Assembly: GCA_963920635.1 (NCBI GenBank)
Contig: OY987308.1
Location: 1,864,225 to 1,928,224, forward strand
Reading direction: 5' to 3'
From: Pseudeuparius sepicola
Lineage: Eukaryota > Arthropoda > Insecta > Coleoptera > Anthribidae
DNA length: 64,000 bases
Shown here: piece by piece, positions 42,577 through 53,204 of the stretch
Layout of the letters: each line of letters begins with the position of its first letter
Numbering within the stretch: the first letter of the stretch is position 1
The notes under the pieces: generated by a model
The model's input: the letters and a program-made list of their open reading frames with translations, nothing else
What the model was told of the DNA's origin: nothing
Database searches by the model: none
Program-made: the position numbers and the translations under genes

Positions 42577-42814
42577 TTTGGAATGCCTAGATATGTGCGA
42601 TAAAAACCTTTATCCTAATATTTACACATTACTACAAATCTTGGCTACCATTCCTGTATCCACTGCTACCCCAGAAAGGTCTTTCTCGAGCCTAAGGAGA
42701 CTGAAAAACTATTTACGAAACACTACAAGTGAAAACAGACTTAATGGTTTGGCTCTAATGAATATTCACTATGGAACAGAAATTGATGCAGATGAAGTAG
42801 TGGATATATTTTAA
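42542..42814 (+). pseudogene. hAT copy E, shortened hATC fragment (90 aa)
   Basis: As in the other copies to DEVVDIF, but an extra T (ATATATTTTAAAG) introduces a stop and removes the last nine residues. HADEVVD is here DADEVVD. Confidence 0.85.
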
Positions 42815-43033
42815 AGAAAAAGCCGAAGATTTCTTCTTTAATGGTTTTAGATTTAGCGCAGAGGAACGAAGTTAATTTATCCATTTCATTTAAAGTTAAG
42901 AACTTTATAAATATGTCGTAGTTTTTCGGATGAATATATAGATATTAAATTTAATGTAAGTATATTTTTGTTGTTTTATTTACTTCTCAAACTAACCCCC
43001 CCCCCCCAAAACTAAATCCTGGCTACGCCCGTG

Positions 43034-43842
43034 AGCAAAAGTGGTGGTTATGATGTGAATACAACATTTTCTTAAGATGCTTGAAGTGTTATAACGTCTG
43101 CTCTTTGTACAATCAAGCCTGAATACACCAATAATACAGATGAAAGGTAGGTATTTCTTATTTCTTCAGTTTCACCTTCAACAACAAAAAATAATTGAAA
43201 ACCTTGACGGTTGACATTGAAGCTGAAGCGTCGAAATACTCAGGTACTAAGGTTTATTTGCCCCACACGTTTTAAACTTTGAGAAAAAATTTCTTTCGCA
43301 TTTTCCTTTTTAAGCAGACCTCCTCCAATGTGTGGTTATTTTTTTTACATTATGACTAAATCTCTCTGTTTAATTTATAATTTACAACAGGCACATTCAA
43401 TAAAATATCAGTAATAAAACTTGCATGTCGAACATTATGTTTACCTTGGTAGCTTAGACGCAGTTAATCAATTTTCAAAGCATAACACAAACACACCGTC
43501 AGATAGATATGTATTGATATACAGGGTGAAAATTTGTGATTGGTATGAGATCTATATAGTTACCCGTGGAAATAAATAATCGATTATGACGTTAAGTAGT
43601 AGACATAGTAGGCTTTAAAATTTTAAAATATAGTTATTTACATGCACTTAAACGAAACGGAATAATAATTATTATTGTTACTTTTAGCTTAAATAATATA
43701 AAAATATGTACTAAACTCGCAGACATTCTTTTATGTTATAAAATAAATTAAGGATACTTTATATTTTCAATTTAACGCAACACTTAACAGGTACCTACCT
43801 AATGCCACAGCAATTATTTTTAAAATAACAATAAGAAAATAG
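43034..43842. other. Unassigned A+T-rich sequence
   Basis: No gene or repeat partner recognised, apart from a GATATACAGGGTGAAAATTT repeat-type end at about 43516. Confidence 0.35.
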
Positions 43843-45396
43843 TGTACAGGGTGTCCCATTTTGGGTGTTTTTGGGTGTTTTTCTCAAAAATCTCGGTTAT
43901 TATTAAAGCTAGAGGGTTGCGGTTTTCACGTCACTGTACTACTTTTTTGAGAGGAATTTGGTGGACCAATCAGATTTTAGATAAGTTTTATAGTTTCCGC
44001 GCATTGGCGCAGGACTGAAATTTTTTGGAAACCTCTCTCCTGGCTACAACTTATATAAACTCCTGGACAAAATTAACGCAACATCATAAATGTGCCACTT
44101 ATTTGATGCTATTTTTTTTCTGGATTTATGATCCGATTTGAATGTTTTTTTTTTTGCATTGTAGGTTGGTTCCTTGACAATGTCATAGTTTTCGCTGTTT
44201 ATGATAAAAAGTTCATTTTCGATTTATACCGGGTGTAACAAAAATGTTATGTTTTTTTCCGAAAATTCGTATCACCCTGTGGAGTATACTAGCAACCGAA
44301 ACATATAGCAGTTGACATTAGACGGTAGGTACATCTTTCTTCAACATTTTCTTTTTTGATTTACTTCAGTATCTCTGTTATTAAAGGAGATACACTGTTT
44401 TATATCGTAACATGTTTTTATAGACTTTATTATTCAACACATTCATTGTTAAATGTTTTCAAGTAGGCTATGGAACTTTTCAAGCGATGTGTCAACAGAT
44501 GTTGTGTTTTAAAGTTACAAAGGTCGAATAAAATTCGCCATACCGATAAAAACTGTTCGGAAACTGCTTATTAAACGTTCGTTGAATGTGTTGAATAATA
44601 AAGTCTATAAAAACATGTTACGATATAAAACAGTGTATCTCCTTTATTAACAGAGATAATGAAGTAAACCAAAAAAGAAAATGTTGAAGAAAGATGGACC
44701 TACCGTCTAATGTCCACTACTATATGTTTCGGTTGCTAGAATTCTCCACAGGGTGATACGAATTTTAGGAAAAAAACATAACATTTTTGTTACACCCGGT
44801 ATAAATCGAAAATGAATTTTTTATCATAAACAGCGAAAACTGTGACATTGTCAAGGAACCAACCTACAATGCAAAAAAAAAAACATTCAAATCGGATCAT
44901 AAATCCAGAAAAAAAATAGCATCAAATAAGTGGCACATTTATGATGTTGCGTTAATTTTGTCCAGGAGTTTATATATCGACAAATTTAATCAACTATTTT
45001 TATAGATTTTTTGGCGTAGAATCGAATGGAACAATTAGTTTTTTGGTAGCGTTAATAGTTTTTGAGATATGAACCAAAGTTATATTTTTTAAATGGAAAC
45101 CATAGTTCATATCTCAAAAACTATTAACGCTACCAAAAAACTAATTATTCCATTCGATTCTACGCCAAAAAATCTATAAAAATAGTTGAATAAATTTGTC
45201 GATACATATAAGTTGTAGCCAGGAGAGAGGTTTCCAAAAAATCGAAAATTTCCAGTCCTGAGCCAATGCGCGGAAACTATAAAACTTATCTAAAATCTGA
45301 TTGGTCCACCAAATTCCTGTCAAAAAAGTAGTATAATAATAACCGAGATTTTTTGAGAAAAACACCCAAAAACACCCAAAATAGGACACCCTGTAC
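43843..45396. mobile_element. Composite foldback, copy 2
   Basis: The same outer ends as 33360-34924, with the same inner element at the same position of the arm. It differs by scattered substitutions, an 8-bp deletion near the inner loop (CTTTTCAAGCGATG for CTTTTCTGACATTTCAAGC) and a ~25-bp deletion near the right end. The flanks of the two copies are unrelated, so this is transposition, not segmental duplication. Confidence 0.93.
44057..44971. mobile_element. Inner mariner-like foldback, copy 2 (915 bp)
   Basis: Bounded by TATA plus AAACTCCTGGACAAAATTAA and its inverse, as in copy 1. Being inserted at the identical outer-element position in both composites, it was carried along rather than inserted twice. 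Confidence 0.9.
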
Positions 45397-46029
45397 ATTC
45401 AGCATTTTACCCCTTTACAATCATAGACAAAGTAGTTTTCACACGGTCGTTCTCGTTGTTAATATATGCCAGAAATTTAATTACGTTGGCAAAAAAACAA
45501 CATAAATTCGAAAAATGCAGAAAACTTTCCGCGAGTAAAATAATCATGCTTCTAGACAACCGTGCCTTTTGTCATTTGTAAATTAACCTTCCATTTTCTA
45601 AATTAAAAAAGTTTCAAAGTGGTTTCTATTATATTCTACCCGTCTTATTTTTTCTTGGGCTGCGAAACAACGGAAAATAAGCATATTGTGTAATTGGGCT
45701 GAGTTTTCAAGTGAATTAAAGTTTCGTGTAAACTTTATCTTTCTAAAAATGTTACTGTAACTTTTCTAGAATTTGTTTAAACATTATACGGTGAGTTACG
45801 TACACCGCCGGGATTTATATCTTCTACATTGTTAATGCTACAAAAAAGTATAGACAAAACTTGTAGAGAAACATGAGTACTACATTCCGAAAATATTTTC
45901 CATATATATTTTAAAATATATATTCTTTTACTCAATGTTTTGGGCTAGTGAGGATATAAGTTTTCATCATTTCGAACGGCATAACTGACGGAGTCAGTCA
46001 TTTTTTGTGTGATCTGCCAAAAAAAACCA
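45397..46029. other. Unassigned A+T-rich sequence
   Basis: No gene or repeat partner recognised. ATATATATTTTAAAATATATATTC at about 45902 is a simple palindrome. Confidence 0.35.
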
Positions 46030-46383
46030 ATGATATGAACCAAAGTTTTATTATTTTTTAATAGAAACTATAGTTCATGTCTCAAAAACTATTAACGCTA
46101 CCAAAAAACTAAGTATTCCATTCGATTCTACGCCAAAACATCTATAAAAATAGTTGATTAAATTTGTCGATATATATAAGTTGTAGCCAGGAGAGAGGTT
46201 TCCAAAAAATCGAAAATTTCCAGTCCTGAGCCAATGCGCGGAAACTATAAAACTTATCTCAAATCTGATTGGTCCACCAAATTCTTCTCAAGAAAGTAAT
46301 GCAGTGACGTGAAAACCGCAACCCTCTAGCTTTAATAATAACCGAGATTTTTGAGAAAAACACCCAAATGGGACACCCTGTAC
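46030..46383. repeat. Right half of the outer composite foldback
   Basis: From TATGAACCAAAGTTTTATTA to GGGACACCCTGTA, this equals the tip and right arm of the outer element at 34924 and 45396 without the inner element. The ACACCCAAAAACACCCAAAA stretch is contracted to one unit. Confidence 0.9.
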
Positions 46384-47059
46384 ATATGTTTTTTATGTGA
46401 AATCCAGCCTAAGGTCGAAAACACGCCAAGTTACGTGCATTACCTGAAATTGCCAAATCGAAAAATACATTCGTTACGCTATAACACTAATGTGATTACA
46501 GTCCTATTTTGAACGGTGCAAAAATTAAATTTTATATTACCATAAAGATCAATTATTTGCCTTGGCGTATTTTTTATAAGTGCATAATGAAGTACCTGAG
46601 CGGAAAATGGTTTTTTTTGCGGCCGGTAAAGGCAGTGACGTCACGCTGCTTTAACCCGATTTTTTTTTACTTTTGAGCACACGTTAGAAGTTTCGATTTT
46701 AGTTTGAATTGAAGCATTGAATAAGGATCCGAATACCTTAATCAATGGTTCGATGATGGGAACCTTCGATACATCAAAGGGAGAAATCCGGAAATGCCTT
46801 CCTATCACTCCTCGCATTTAAATATTTATATATCGGCATTCTGCGTACTGAACCTTGGCGAAATCAATTGTTTTTTTCTTTCTTCCTTTAATCGGCCAGC
46901 AACCATTATAAGTGCAGTGTAGAAGGCTATCGAGAGAATAATATAATGTGTTGTGCTAAAAAGTTCAAGACTTGCATTTATTATTTCGTTTAAATGTTTC
47001 GACGCTTTTTAAACCAACAAAAATATGGTCAGTTAGGTACACCCTAACCTCAAATGACC
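46384..47059. other. Unassigned, with the 14.3-kb mini-palindrome repeated
   Basis: AGCATTGAATAAGG...CCTTAATCAATG (about 46711-46743) repeats 14333-14363, with a CCGAAT insertion. GGCAGTGACGTCACGCTGC (about 46631) contains a TGACGTCA palindrome. No gene recognised. Confidence 0.4.
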
Positions 47060-47345
47060 ACTATGGGGATCTCGGAAACTAGCAGAGCTAGAACAAAGGT
47101 TAAATTGGGAAAGAATTGCGGTTTTGAATGCTCAATCTAATGGCCCTTTTAGATTTTTAAAAAGTTGATGGCTCACTAGTTATTTTGAAAAGAGTGATTT
47201 TTTGCTATTTCATCAGATCTCTGTAGCTCCGTTATTTCTGATTATACAGAAAAACTGTAGAGACAAAAATTGTGGATAATTTTGGGCTTAATAAGATAAT
47301 CTAATCCTTTTTTATGTTGTTTGTGATTTTTGAGATATGACATAA
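47060..47345 (+). repeat. Diverged copy of the GATCTCGGAAAC repeat body
   Basis: GGGGATCTCGGAAACTAGCA, then GGGAAAGAATTGCGGTTTTG, then TTTTGCTATTT and GAGATATGACATAAACTTGT. It parallels 9333-9610 and shows the element's extent beyond the tandem unit of the 394-bp array. Confidence 0.7.
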
Positions 47346-47546
47346 ACTTGTGTTTTTTAAATGTAAATCATAGTTGGCTGTGGCCTTATCAAATCGGCCA
47401 TTTTTTTAACTTTCCAAAGATATAATACTCGGCATAGTTATTATAAAAAATAAATATGAACTATGGCTAATTTTCTGATTTTTTTTTAATTTTCACATAG
47501 TCAGCCATGGAATATTTTCATAATTTGTTTCTATTTTATAATAAGA

Positions 47547-48030
47547 CATAGGTACTTCAAACTTTCTAATATTTTTTTAGCTGGTAACAAAATTTAACAA
47601 AATAAAATTTAAAAAATTAAAAAACCCAAATTCAAATTATTATTAATTTAAAAGGTGTTCACACAATCCACCATTATTATTTATGCAAATATTGCATCTT
47701 TTTAAAACTGAATTTGCTGCCTTTCTGAGGCAGCGCTTGTCAATAGTGCTAGTAAAAGAGCTGCTGTTAATTCAACAATTGTCTCATACTTTATTTTGTA
47801 CTGTTCCCCACAAAAAGAAATCCAAAACAGACAAATCGGGGGATCGGGGCTGCCAGGAAATAGGTCTATTTCTCCCTATCCAACTATTTGGACAGAGCTA
47901 ATCTAGGTAATTTCTTACGGGCAAACAATTATGTGGTGGAGCTCCATCATGATAATTTTTTTTTTATTTTGTTACCTACATTTTGTTACCAGCCAAAAAT
48001 TAAAATATTTGAAAGTTAGAAGTATGTCTC
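47547..48030. repeat. Inverted repeat flanking a transposase relic
   Basis: AGACATAGGTACTTCAAACT and TAGCTGGTAACAAAATTTAA (47547-47600) correspond, inverted, to 47967-48030 (CATTTTGTTACCAGCCAAAA, AGTTAGAAGTATGTCTC). The transposase fragment lies between the two. Confidence 0.7.
47651..47951 (-). pseudogene. Mariner-type DDE transposase fragment, minus strand
   Basis: One minus-strand frame, broken only by a few stops, reads HDGAPPHNCLPVRNYLD, then NSWIGR, then ISWQPRSPDLSVLDFFLWGT. These are the blocks around the second and third catalytic positions of insect IS630-Tc1-mariner transposases (DGAPPH, WIGR-GPI-WPARSPDL-DFFLWG), so the Asp of DGAPPH and the SPDL-DF block are present. Stops follow YLD and QNKV, and the C-terminal 40 residues decay to the end of homology near 47651. 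The N-terminus and first Asp block are missing. Opposite-strand frames here are shadows. It is flanked by a small inverted repeat. Confidence 0.85.
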
Positions 48031-48154
48031 TGTATAGTCATAATTTATTCATGTAATTTCAAAAAATACCCCATTATTTTTGTATTGCGATTCTAGTTTA
48101 CAGTTTTCTCTATTGTGTTTGTCAAATTTCCTTGTGTATGTCTATGAATCCATA
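48031..48154. other. Unassigned spacer
   Basis: A+T-rich, no feature recognised. Confidence 0.3.
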
Positions 48155-49289
48155 TACAGGGTGTCCCAGAATATGTGGGCAATCTCTCGGATTTTTACAG
48201 GGGACGTTAAAATAACATGACAAGTTTTTATAAAAAAAATTCCCAGAGGGACCCCTACGGAGATACAGGGTGTTAAAATTCTTTTTTGAAATTGAATTAT
48301 GGCTATATCTCTCAAAATACCATGCTACTGAACTGAAATTTTTCAATGTTGTGCTTTTGGGGATTGAGAATAAGTTGAAGGCATCAATTTTTACGTACCT
48401 CACCGAGGGCGCCACTTGCACTATTTTTGGTTCGTGTTATTGCTCGTAACTTTTTTGAGGTTATTTTTTGGTCTTGCAGGTCCATCAATTTAGTGCATCT
48501 TTCATTTTGCAACAAAAGTGGGCTCTTGTTTCATAACGATAAAATCAACAGTTTGCGTTGAAATTGGCGAAAAGTTCCCTAAAACACAACATTCGAAACA
48601 TAAAACTTTCTCCTACCGCTTTCAAATGTTACAGATCAACTGTACATTCAAAATTAAGAAAAAAAAATACCAAATGGACATTGGACAAAACACCATTACT
48701 TTTCTTAAAATAGGATGTTCAAATTCTGTCAAATTCAATCTTATCCATTTTGAAAGCTAATAATTTTTGGTACATTGTTCATACGGATTTTCTTCTCAGT
48801 TTAAATTCTACAGCCGATCTGTAACGTTTGAAAGCGGCAGGTAAAGATTTTATGTTTCTAATGTTGAAGTTAACAGGTATTTTGAGGCACGTTTTACGAA
48901 TTTCAACGAAACAAGAGTACACTTTTGTTGCAAAATGAAAAGATACACTGAAATCATGGACCTGCAAGACCAAAAACATAACCTCAAAAAAGTTACGAGT
49001 AAAAGCACGATCAAAAAACACCACAAGTGGCGCCCTCTGTGAGATACGTAAAAATTGATGCCTTCAACTTACTCTCAATCCCCAAAAATACAACAATGCC
49101 AAATTTCAGTTTGGTGGCTTGATTACTTTGGGAGATATAGCCATAATTTAATTTCCAAAAAAGAACTTCAACACCCTGTATCTCCGTAGGGGGCCCTCTG
49201 GGAATTATTTCTATAGGAACTTGCCATGGTTTTTTAACGTCCCCTGTATAAATCCGGGAGATTGCCCACATATTGTGGGACACACTGTA
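48155..49289. mobile_element. 1.13-kb palindromic element, TACAGGGTGTCCCAGAATAT ends
   Basis: Left arm TACAGGGTGTCCCAGAATAT, GGCAATCTCTCGGATTTTTA, CCTACGGAGATACAGGGTGT, GAGGGCGCCACTTG, down to a centre near 48760. The right arm has the inverse, ending TTGTGGGACACACTGTA. Arms are about 530 bp and about 85-90% similar by eye. Flanking TA fits a Tc1/mariner-type site. The foldback at 27984-29960 is a truncated relative. Frames of 80-99 codons on both strands reflect the palindrome. Confidence 0.92.
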
Positions 49290-50340
49290 TATATTTTTTG
49301 TCGATTAGCTTTATAATTAATTTAATTAATTAATACAAATTTGAACTTTTCCCGGTCTACAACACCCATTAATAAGTTAGTGTTGTTAACGAGGAAGTGA
49401 ACGAGCTTTCGTTAGCGTATATACAGTCGTCTGCAACCAAAACTCAGCCAAGGTCACCACGTCTTACTTCGATCTTCGAGAAAGTAATATTGCCGGTTTC
49501 TCGGTAATAATCGGACGTTTGCCGTTTTGAAGGAAGAGGTTATCAATTCGGTTGTATTTTTATTTATTTTTATGTTTGTTACTTCAGAACTCCGTCCTTT
49601 ATAAACCGATTTGGACAATTCTTTTTTTATTTGAAAGGGTGTACCTACAGAATGATCCCGTTTAAATTTGAAGAAAAAATTCCACCCCTAAGGGTGGAAA
49701 AATAGGTGATGGAATTTCATATTGAACCGATTTCGATAATAGGGAAGTTTACGGTTTTTCAAATTTAGTGCCAATGGATTCTTTTTACCTTCAACAATAT
49801 CGTAGTATATGTAATTTGCTATTTTACAGCCTTGTTAGAGAGAAAATCCACTTTCTGTTTTCTCGCCAATTTGAGCGATTTTTAAAAATTTACGTCATAA
49901 TAGTTATATCAAGGTTTTTCCCTATGTAAACATACTCTGCGATCTCTTCCTCTTCCAACTTGGCTGTATCGGTTATGCCGATTAGAAGTTCCACTGTTAG
50001 ATTAGAAATTCCACTATTGTCAGGCTGTGCGTTTTCGAGCAGATTGAACTATGATACCTATTTCATTAGTTATAAATATTTTACTTTTTAATAATATTAT
50101 GTATAATCGATTTTTCATAATATAAATTTATATTTAGAATACCTATTCTGTTGTGACATGAAAGTGAAATAATTTAGGATTGGTAAAACTAAAATAAACA
50201 TAAAGCATCTTTCTAATATCATACCCCGATTAAATCTGACAACTGAGTAAATAAACGCTTGACGTTCGACAGTGCACACCACTGTGGACAGTGTGGACTA
50301 TTTAGACGACGAAGAATACTGAGAATCATCGAAAGGAGTT
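49290..50340. other. Unassigned sequence, left part of the THAP-relic locus
   Basis: CCACCCCTAAGGGTGG (about 49683-49698) is a perfect small palindrome. AATAGGGAAGTTT (49738-49750) has an inverted match at 51074-51086. No other feature was identified. Confidence 0.4.
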
Positions 50341-50363
50341 ATATTTGAGTGTATTTCTTCACA

Positions 50364-50480
50364 ATGACAAAAAAGTGCTTTGTTAGCTATTGCACAAATA
50401 CCTACGTCCGATAATACTAACAAAATGTTTGTGACAGTGCCCACTGCGCCAGATAAAAAGAAACTAGGGCTTATTTTTTA
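50364..50480 (+). pseudogene. Degenerate THAP zinc-finger start (P-element/THAP type)
   Basis: ATG 50364 gives MTKKCFVSYCTNTY, matching the opening of THAP domains, where the first two zinc-ligand cysteines lie at C-x4-C just after the initiator. A stop follows at 50412. One frame over, MFVTVPTAPDKKKLG (50425-50469) fits the next THAP block, F-x-VP-xxP-xxxKKW. A single-base indel therefore separates two adjoining THAP pieces. The later Cys and His ligands and the AVPTIF box were not found. THAP domains occur in host regulators and in P-superfamily transposases, and the repeat-filled setting favours the latter. Confidence 0.45.
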
Positions 50481-51119
50481 TTTTACCAGAAATCTCTTAC
50501 TAATACAACGTATACACACTGCAAGAATACGTATAATACTGATAAACTTGTACCTGTAAACGATAAATATATACCTAAGCTGTAAACCCAATAAATTAAT
50601 TACATTAAGATAATTTAATCTGGGATTTCCTACCTACCTTTCCCCACAGTAAGTAGAAAAATTAATCCTTTATACTCCTGGCTTCCTCTTCTTTATTATT
50701 GTTTAGACTAGAAGATAATAATAAACAATATGTTTCTACGACACAAGCTATCATCAAAAACAAAACTGTCCGAAGTTTGGATTTGCTGGTTATGTTGATG
50801 TTGTCCCCTGTCAGACTGTCAGCTGAAGGATATTTCACAATGTCCAATTATTTTTATTTCTGCTTCTTCTGAGCTAGCGTTCGGCAATCTTCGGGAACTA
50901 TTATGACGTAGAAACCCCCGTCGGCAAACCGAATGAAGATTTAAAAAATCTTCATTTTATTTTCAAATTATTAATTAATGCAACACTTTTGAGGAAAGTT
51001 ATATGTGCTAGTAGTGTAATTTGGTGATACTTCATCCGCTGATTAGCATTTTATCTCGAAATTCGATTAGAGGAAACTTCCCTATTCTTAATAATTCACT
51101 AAAAAATAAGAAGTAAAAA
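50481..51119. other. Unassigned sequence, right part of the THAP-relic locus
   Basis: No exon recognised. AAACTTCCCTATT at 51074-51086 is the inverted match to 49738-49750, 13 bp, too short alone to define terminal repeats. Confidence 0.35.
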
Positions 51120-51540
51120 AATTTTAATAAAAAAATTAAAACCGACTTCAAAAATTTGCCCGTATGCACACTCCACTAAAATTAAAAAAAATATAACAAA
51201 AAATAACACCGACTTCACAAATTTGCCCGTATGCACATTTCAACTAAAATTTTAGAAATATTATTCTCTTTCTAAATTGAGTTATCTTTGGAGTCGGTGA
51301 CAGTAAGTTATGATGTATGTAGGATATGATGTATTCATATCTAAATAGATTTAAATTCCTTGCCTTGACTGTCACCGACTCCAAAAATAACTCAATTTAG
51401 AAAGAGAAAAATATTTATACAATTTTAGTTGAAATATGCATACGGGCAAATTTGTGAAGTCGGTGTTATTTTTTGTTATTTTTTCTTTAATTTTTAGTGC
51501 AGTATGCGTACGGGCAAATTTTTTAAGTAGGTTTCAATTA
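51120..51540. repeat. Hairpin with internal CCGACTTC/GCCCGTATGCAC duplication
   Basis: Left arm (to about 51305) contains AACCGACTTCAAAAATTTGCC and a second ACCGACTTCACAAATTTGCC, then CTAAATTGAGTTATCTTTGG and AGTCGGTGACAGT. The right arm (from about 51366) inverts all of them. Loop about 60 bp. The two CCGACTTC-GCCCGTATGCAC units make each arm internally repetitive. Confidence 0.9.
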
Positions 51541-51829
51541 GTAGAAAAATCCACGGCACCCTGACTATAAATTACGACGAAAACGTTCGTTGTCAATTTA
51601 TCAATTGTCTAATAACAAATGGCGACAACGCAAACGGCGGCCTGTGGAAGTGTCACGTGGCCAGCAGGATGAAAACTATTATCCACAATTGGTTGGGCCA
51701 TTATCCAATCAGGGGGGCAGGGAAGAAATCCTTGTGGGAACACTTTACGAAATAGACGAAGTAAAATGTTCGTTATAACGGGGGTATCTTTCGATTTTAA
51801 ATATCCATTCTGATTTTCGGTAGCATCTA
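51541..51829. other. Unassigned short stretch
   Basis: A 62-codon frame (51590-51778) and an 81-codon opposite frame overlap here. Neither has a recognisable domain. Confidence 0.3.
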
Positions 51830-52560
51830 CAAGGTGGCCCACCACGAACTGCATCGATCTATATATGGAAAACTAAAAGTAGGAAAATTCTGAGAATTTG
51901 ACACCTCACCAATGCCGATGGGCGCTGCTCAACTAAAATATTTTGGTGAATCTGGCACTTCCGGTTAAACCGAAAGTCGATATCAACTTTCTTATTTCAA
52001 ATGGAACACCCTGTATATTATTGCATTTTTGGATTCTAGGCATCATTTTGGAACAAAAGCATGCAACATATCCTATGTCTAAATCCAACCGCTTTTGAGA
52101 TATTTGCATTTTTCCGAAAAAAATTACAGGTGCAGACCTAGTCAATTAGCAATTTATACGAGGAAACCGCGAAATTTCAAAACGAATTTTTGGCATCGTG
52201 TAACAGAAGCCCTGACCTAGTGATCTCTGCTGAGAAATAAATCCGTTTTTATACAGGGTGTTCACCAAATATGAATAAAAATTACATTCAAAATGTGCTT
52301 AAATCTCGAAATTTTTAAATGGAAATCCCCATTTTTTTTAATGCGATCTTATTCACCACTAAAAATGATGACAACTTTATGTAAGGTTTCATATACCTAA
52401 ATGCAGTAATTTTCGATTAATTTACGAAAAACCCACTTTTCGCCCATAAAATGCGGGGTTATTGCTTAACGCTTGGAAAATCATATTAGCCGTGGACGTT
52501 GAAAAGACAATCGCGGCTGAGGAAATGTCACTTGGTATATAAATTATGTGCACCTAATAT
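51830..52560. repeat. Half copy of the 24286-25519 foldback
   Basis: TACAAGGTGGCCCACCACGA to ACAGGTGCAGACCTA, then CCTGACCTAGTGATCTCTGC, matches one arm. It then continues through the element's centre to AAGACAATCGCGGCTGAGG and stops after CACTTGGTATATAAATTA. CACTTCCGGTTAAACCGAAAG here is a less palindromic form of CACTTCCGGTTATACCGGAA. Confidence 0.9.
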
Positions 52561-52771
52561 GATTATTTAACATGCATCAACTTTCGGCAATGTCTGTATT
52601 TTGGTTGTGCAATTAATAAAAAAAATTCCCATATGTTGCACACTTATATTTAATCCTATCATTTAATATTTCTGGTATATGTATATCTGTATATTTCCTA
52701 TAAATCTGGTGCAACTCGCTACAGTTAATTTGTTATTTACGTTATTTTGCACTACTTATACTTTCTAATTT
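52561..52771. other. A+T-rich spacer
   Basis: No feature recognised. Confidence 0.3.
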
Positions 52772-52924
52772 CTATAAGCTAACTTTAGTTTGCGATAAAT
52801 GATTTGGTCTTTGTCTTCTTTCTAAGATTTCTGGCCAAGTCTTTTTGAACCTTACCAGGCAGTCGAAATTTTGCTTAATATTATAAACTTCAGTTAACAA
52901 TTGTTGATAAGTGTTTTTATTTCA
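52772..52924 (-). pseudogene. Coding-like fragment (49 codons) beside the minisatellite
   Basis: The minus strand reads YQQLLTEVYNIKQNFDCLVR then FKKTWPEILERRQRPNHLSQ to a TAG at 52772-52774. The frame is bounded upstream by a TGA and has no ATG. The residue composition is protein-like, more so than the surrounding A+T-rich frames, and it is preceded on the same strand, in another frame, by the 7-residue repeats encoded by the minisatellite. No family is recognised. It may be the tail of a decayed gene whose repeat region is the minisatellite. Confidence 0.2.
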
Positions 52925-52934
52925 TGAAGTTATT

Positions 52935-53122
52935 GATTTTCAATTTAATATTGAATATTCCCAATTTGAAATTGTTTATTCTCAATTTGATATTGACTAT
53001 TCCCAATTTGAAGTTGTCTATTCCCAATTTGAAATTGATTAATCCCAATTTGAAGTTGACTATTCTCAATTTGAAGTTGTTTATTCCCAATTTGAAATTG
53101 ATTATTCCCAATTTGAAGTTGA
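52935..53122. repeat. 21-bp minisatellite, nine copies, open on both strands
   Basis: CAATTT occurs at 52941, 52962, 52983, 53004, 53025, 53046, 53067, 53088 and 53109, exactly 21 bp apart, in units like ATTCCCAATTTGAAATTGATT. Because 21 is a multiple of three, the plus strand encodes a heptapeptide repeat (IPNLKLx) and the minus strand another (NFKLGIx), without stops. Confidence 0.96.
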
Positions 53123-53204
53123 AAAGGTATAGAATGTTTATTTTCCAGTTATAGGTAGAACTAATAATAGTCCAGGAAAATAAGTCAACTTTATTACTCT
53201 GCAA

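Larger units (their letters stand above)
41908..43033 (+). mobile_element. hAT element copy E (1,126 bp), perfect 8-bp TSD
   Basis: CACGGGCGTAGCCAAGGG and CCTGGCTACGCCCGTG ends with AGCAAAAG on both sides (41900-41907 and 43034-43041). The full-length promoter region is as in copy B. The G and C runs next to the ends differ in length among copies, as expected of replication slippage. It carries one private one-base change that ends the hATC frame early. Confidence 0.97.

Noticed and set aside
49738..51086. A complete P-element with terminal repeats
   Set aside because: Only a 13-bp inverted match and no flanking duplication were found. Kept only as context for the THAP relic.
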